Under the pieces are notes generated by a model, which had not been told where the DNA came from, did no database searches, and worked only from the letters and a program-made list of their open reading frames with translations. DNA of 41,256 bases from an uncultured Clostridia bacterium (GTDB lineage Bacteria; Bacillota; Clostridia; Christensenellales; Borkfalkiaceae). The translations under genes and the position numbers were made by a program. Below, in pieces: positions 39,259 through 41,256 of this stretch. The stretch is from positions 1 to 41,256 of the forward strand of contig CALVTT010000008.1 of the NCBI GenBank assembly GCA_944363045.1. The letters are read 5' to 3'. The stretch's first letter is position 1. The number at the start of each line of letters is the position of its first letter.

Positions 39259-39286
39259 ACTTCACCTCACGCAATAGTTTTTCTCG

Positions 39287-39319
39287 ATCATACCACAGCG
39301 GGTGTCCCAAATTCGGGAC
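39287..39319 (-). promoter_or_regulatory. Regulon operator-promoter G
   Basis: Minus strand: GTCCCGAATTTGGGAC (39319-39304), 11 nt, TATGAT (39292-39287). Confidence 0.86.
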
Positions 39320-39339
39320 GCCTGCGACGCAATCGGAGC

Positions 39340-39630
39340 TCAACTATTCAGCCAATGGCGGTGGAGCATACGCCGCATATTGTCCCGCCCTACGGGATTC
39401 ATCGTGTGCAGCGCGATGGGATAGAGCGTGCCGCGCTCCAACAGCCAGTCCAAGAGCTTGATGCCGTCGCCGCCGCCCTGGGCAAAGTCGCCGAGGTCGT
39501 GGTCGCAGTCGATAAGCTCGATGGGCTGCGTCCTTTCAAGCTCCGCGATGACCATTTTCGCCTCGTTGACGTTGCGGCACCACTTATACCCCTGCGGCGC
39601 CGGCCGCAGATCGTCCAGCCAAATTTTCAT
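39340..39630 (-). CDS. Cyclic-phosphate processing receiver (cREC) domain protein
   Basis: A 96-residue receiver-like protein: KIWLDDLRPAPQGYKW at the start (Asp6, Asp7), IDCDHDLGDF (Asp43-His44-Asp45) and ALHTMNPVGRDNM near the end. This is the cREC family, predicted to process cyclic phosphates at RNA ends or nucleotides, unlike true response regulators. It follows the HAD gene by 21 bp behind AGAGGAGA, so the two are one transcript. It is not under the regulon palindrome, though site G begins 21 bp beyond its stop. Confidence 0.85.
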   Translation of the reverse strand: MKIWLDDLRPAPQGYKWCRNVNEAKMVIAELERTQPIELIDCDHDLGDFAQGGGDGIKLLDWLLERGTLYPIALHTMNPVGRDNMRRMLHRHWLNS

Positions 39631-39651
39631 GTTGAGTAAAATCTTCTCCTC

Positions 39652-40560
39652 TTATTGCAGCTTGCCATCTTTCGCTGCCGAATCCCGTTCTCCCTTGCAG
39701 GCATAGTGAAGCGTTTCGAGGGCCTCGTTGGCAGCCGTGCGGTCGATGATGGCCTTCACAAGGAGATCAAGCTCCGTATTTTCCCGATAGTCGGCAGGTG
39801 CAAAGTATCTGATCCTCCCGTCGCGCATCATCTTATAGACCTTTGACTTGTCCTTCGTCTCCGCATTGTAGACGCCGATGGAGTGCTCGCCGTACGAAGT
39901 CACCAGCTTCATACAGGGGATGTCGGTATCGCTGTCCCCGATGTAGACCATGTTGCGGAAGGGAACGCGCATCGCCTCGGGCGAAAAACTGTCGTTGACG
40001 GCGGGGTCGTTGATGTCCAGCACCCCCTTCTCGATGCGGAAAAGGTACTGCGTCTTGTTGGTATAGTTGACGACCTGCGCCGGCCAGACGGCGACCCCGC
40101 GTTCGTTGTAGTAGAAGGAACTCGCGTAGATCTTCTCGAACGCGCCCGCCTTCGCGACGGACGTGCCCTCGATCATCTCTTTGAGACCGGACGAGATGAT
40201 GTAGTGCTCCACGATGACGCCCTTCTCCTTCCCATATGCGCGGATGCGCTCAAACCACTCCTCCACGCCCGGAAAGAGCTTGACGTTCGAACCGTAGGCG
40301 GCGAGGGTATCCCGATTGAAGATGAGCTTGCCCTCCGACTCCTGCATCATGACGAACATATAGGCAAGGTTGTCGTCCATCTCGTTTGCGGAGGCGAGCG
40401 CGTTGGTCTTTTCCCAGAACGCGGGAACATCGTAGCCGACCGACTGGATATACCCCTGCGCCTGCATATCGTCCGGCGTCAGCGTCTTGTCGAAGTCGTA
40501 ACAGATTGCAACGACGGGCCGCTCTTCCTTGTGTTTGCGTTCATATTGCTTTTCGGGCAT
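39652..40560 (-). CDS. HAD-superfamily hydrolase
   Basis: A 302-residue HAD phosphatase: motif I DFDKTLT (22-28, both nucleophile aspartates), motif II SSG (IISSGLKEMI), and motif IV YIGDSDTDIPCM. The cap region between motifs I and II is helical. ATG 40560 (MPEKQYERK) has GGGGGA at 7-nt spacing; the upstream in-frame ATG at 40578 has none. The substrate is unknown. It is the first gene of the HAD-cREC unit under its own sigma-A promoter. Confidence 0.9.
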   Translation of the reverse strand: MPEKQYERKHKEERPVVAICYDFDKTLTPDDMQAQGYIQSVGYDVPAFWEKTNALASANEMDDNLAYMFVMMQESEGKLIFNRDTLAAYGSNVKLFPGVEEWFERIRAYGKEKGVIVEHYIISSGLKEMIEGTSVAKAGAFEKIYASSFYYNERGVAVWPAQVVNYTNKTQYLFRIEKGVLDINDPAVNDSFSPEAMRVPFRNMVYIGDSDTDIPCMKLVTSYGEHSIGVYNAETKDKSKVYKMMRDGRIRYFAPADYRENTELDLLVKAIIDRTAANEALETLHYACKGERDSAAKDGKLQ

Positions 40561-40590
40561 AACATTTCCCCCATTCATCTTGATAGGTTC

Positions 40591-40619
40591 ATTTTAACAA
40601 TTTTGAAATGCAAAGTCAA
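40591..40619 (-). promoter_or_regulatory. Sigma-A promoter of the HAD-cREC unit
   Basis: Minus strand TTGACT (40619-40614), 17 nt, TAAAAT (40596-40591). No palindrome. Confidence 0.82.
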
Positions 40620-40638
40620 CGACCAAATCAAAGTTCAT

Positions 40639-41037
40639 TCATCCCATGCAGAGGGTCTCACCCGCAAGAAACATCGGTTTGATCATTCCCTCGCGGATAA
40701 GAGCGAGCTGCAGTCTTCCCGCCTCGTCATAGCCGATACAAAAGCGCTGCTGCAGAAATTCGATGGAAAAGTCCATTGCTTGACGCCCTGCCCGAAAGGC
40801 CTCTTTCATCAATTCCTCGGTGATCTCGAACGGTGGCTCTTCCGGCGGCGCGGGGCGGAGGTCCTCAATGTGATGGAGAGCATGATCGGAAAGCCCCCTC
40901 AGCTTCTGCGCGAACGCTTCCAATTCGTCGGAGAAGCCTTCCTTCTCCGTGTCATGACTCATCTCCTTGAACTCTTGCGCCAATTCCTCCAACCGCTCTG
41001 AGCAGAAGTGATACAATGTTACGTACGTTTCCGTCAT
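40639..41037 (-). CDS. Free-standing FtsK-gamma-like winged helix protein (operator H)
   Basis: A 132-residue protein. The N-terminal ~65 residues form a charged helix (RLEELAQEFKEMSHDTEKEG). Residues ~70-130 match the FtsK gamma winged helix: ELMKEAFRAGRQAMDFSIEF, then LQQRFCIGYDEAGRLQLALI, the form RxxIGYxxAxRLxxxLExxGxI. In FtsK this domain reads KOPS sites, but here there is no motor domain, so it may bind DNA or a partner as a regulator. ATG 41037 has AAGGAG 11 nt before it. Driven by operator H. Confidence 0.85.
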   Translation of the reverse strand: MTETYVTLYHFCSERLEELAQEFKEMSHDTEKEGFSDELEAFAQKLRGLSDHALHHIEDLRPAPPEEPPFEITEELMKEAFRAGRQAMDFSIEFLQQRFCIGYDEAGRLQLALIREGMIKPMFLAGETLCMG

Positions 41038-41082
41038 CCTGTCGAACTCCTTTTTTAATGATTATATCATATCACAACACAA

Positions 41083-41115
41083 ATCGTAGCACAAACAGCG
41101 TCCCAAATTCGGGAC
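41083..41115 (-). promoter_or_regulatory. Regulon operator-promoter H
   Basis: Minus strand: GTCCCGAATTTGGGAC (41115-41100), 11 nt, TACGAT (41088-41083). Confidence 0.85.
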
Positions 41116-41181
41116 GCCGCTCTTCTTTTTTACTAACGATCCATCTTTTCACCGCAGCTATTTCGTATATAAAAGACATAC

Positions 41182-41219
41182 GGGAAAGGGAGTTGACTTT
41201 TGTCGGCTCCCTTTTCCGT
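41182..41219. terminator. Hairpin terminator, right edge
   Basis: GGAAAGGGAG / CTCCCTTTTCC with a 14-nt loop; the plus side continues GTTGT. Nothing coding is seen from 41116 to the window end. Confidence 0.55.
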
Positions 41220-41256
41220 TGTACCGTTTTTGAGAGGGATTTGAGGGTGGAGGCGC

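Overview
The window looks like a chromosomal segment of a GC-rich Bacillota, probably a gut Clostridia-type anaerobe. The evidence is strong AGGAGG-type ribosome binding sites, textbook sigma-A promoters (TTGACA-17-TATAAT), a tRNA with encoded CCA, a heterodimeric ABC exporter under a TetR regulator, and soluble sugar-uronide catabolism. No 16S or other taxonomic marker is present, so the phylum call is inference. Almost all genes lie on the minus strand.

Left part (1-18 kb): the start of a nucleoside-hydrolase-like gene; a heterodimeric ABC exporter with a divergent, apparently leaderless TetR gene; a His-rich NifX/NifB-type protein; an AraC pseudogene; and a sugar-acid locus. In transcription order that locus is DUF2264 protein, GH88 unsaturated glucuronyl hydrolase, gluconate 5-dehydrogenase-type SDR (DhuD/KduD-like) and RpiB/LacAB-type isomerase (DhuI-like). 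A fucose-isomerase-like protein and xylulokinase follow from their own promoter. A divergent AraC regulator sits upstream. It reads as degradation of unsaturated uronides released from glycosaminoglycan- or pectin-like polymers. Next comes a three-gene unit of two radical SAM proteins around a MarR regulator, then tRNA-Ser(GGA).

Right part (18.8-41.3 kb) is an accessory region and the most interesting one. Eight separate minus-strand promoters carry the same 16-bp palindrome (consensus GTnCC(A/G)AATTTGGnAC), and in every case exactly 11 nt separate it from the -10 box, with no usable -35. They drive a soluble FtsH-like protease; a PPP-type phosphatase operon; a Cys-rich protein with a short LRR protein and a SLOG protein; an ADP-ribosylglycohydrolase operon; a degenerate DnaE-like/degenerate RecF-like pair; a cytoplasmic leucine-rich-repeat protein; a small unknown protein; and a free-standing FtsK-gamma-like winged helix. 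A WYL-domain regulator inside the cluster has its own sigma-A promoter without the palindrome and is the best local candidate to read it. I interpret the region as one coordinated, apparently undescribed regulon with signalling, repair or defence flavour. It also holds a lower-GC pair of DUF262 genes (GmrSD-type restriction) and a DUF2779 nuclease, both outside the operator set.

Non-coding structure is rich. There are three copies of a covarying hairpin repeat (2497, 10591, 14725), a block of nested and mutually exclusive hairpins between two divergent promoters (14697-15088), two minisatellites, and a promoter-terminator pair that may define a small RNA (5268-5442). Two genes of the regulon region are broken by single-base shifts at G runs.
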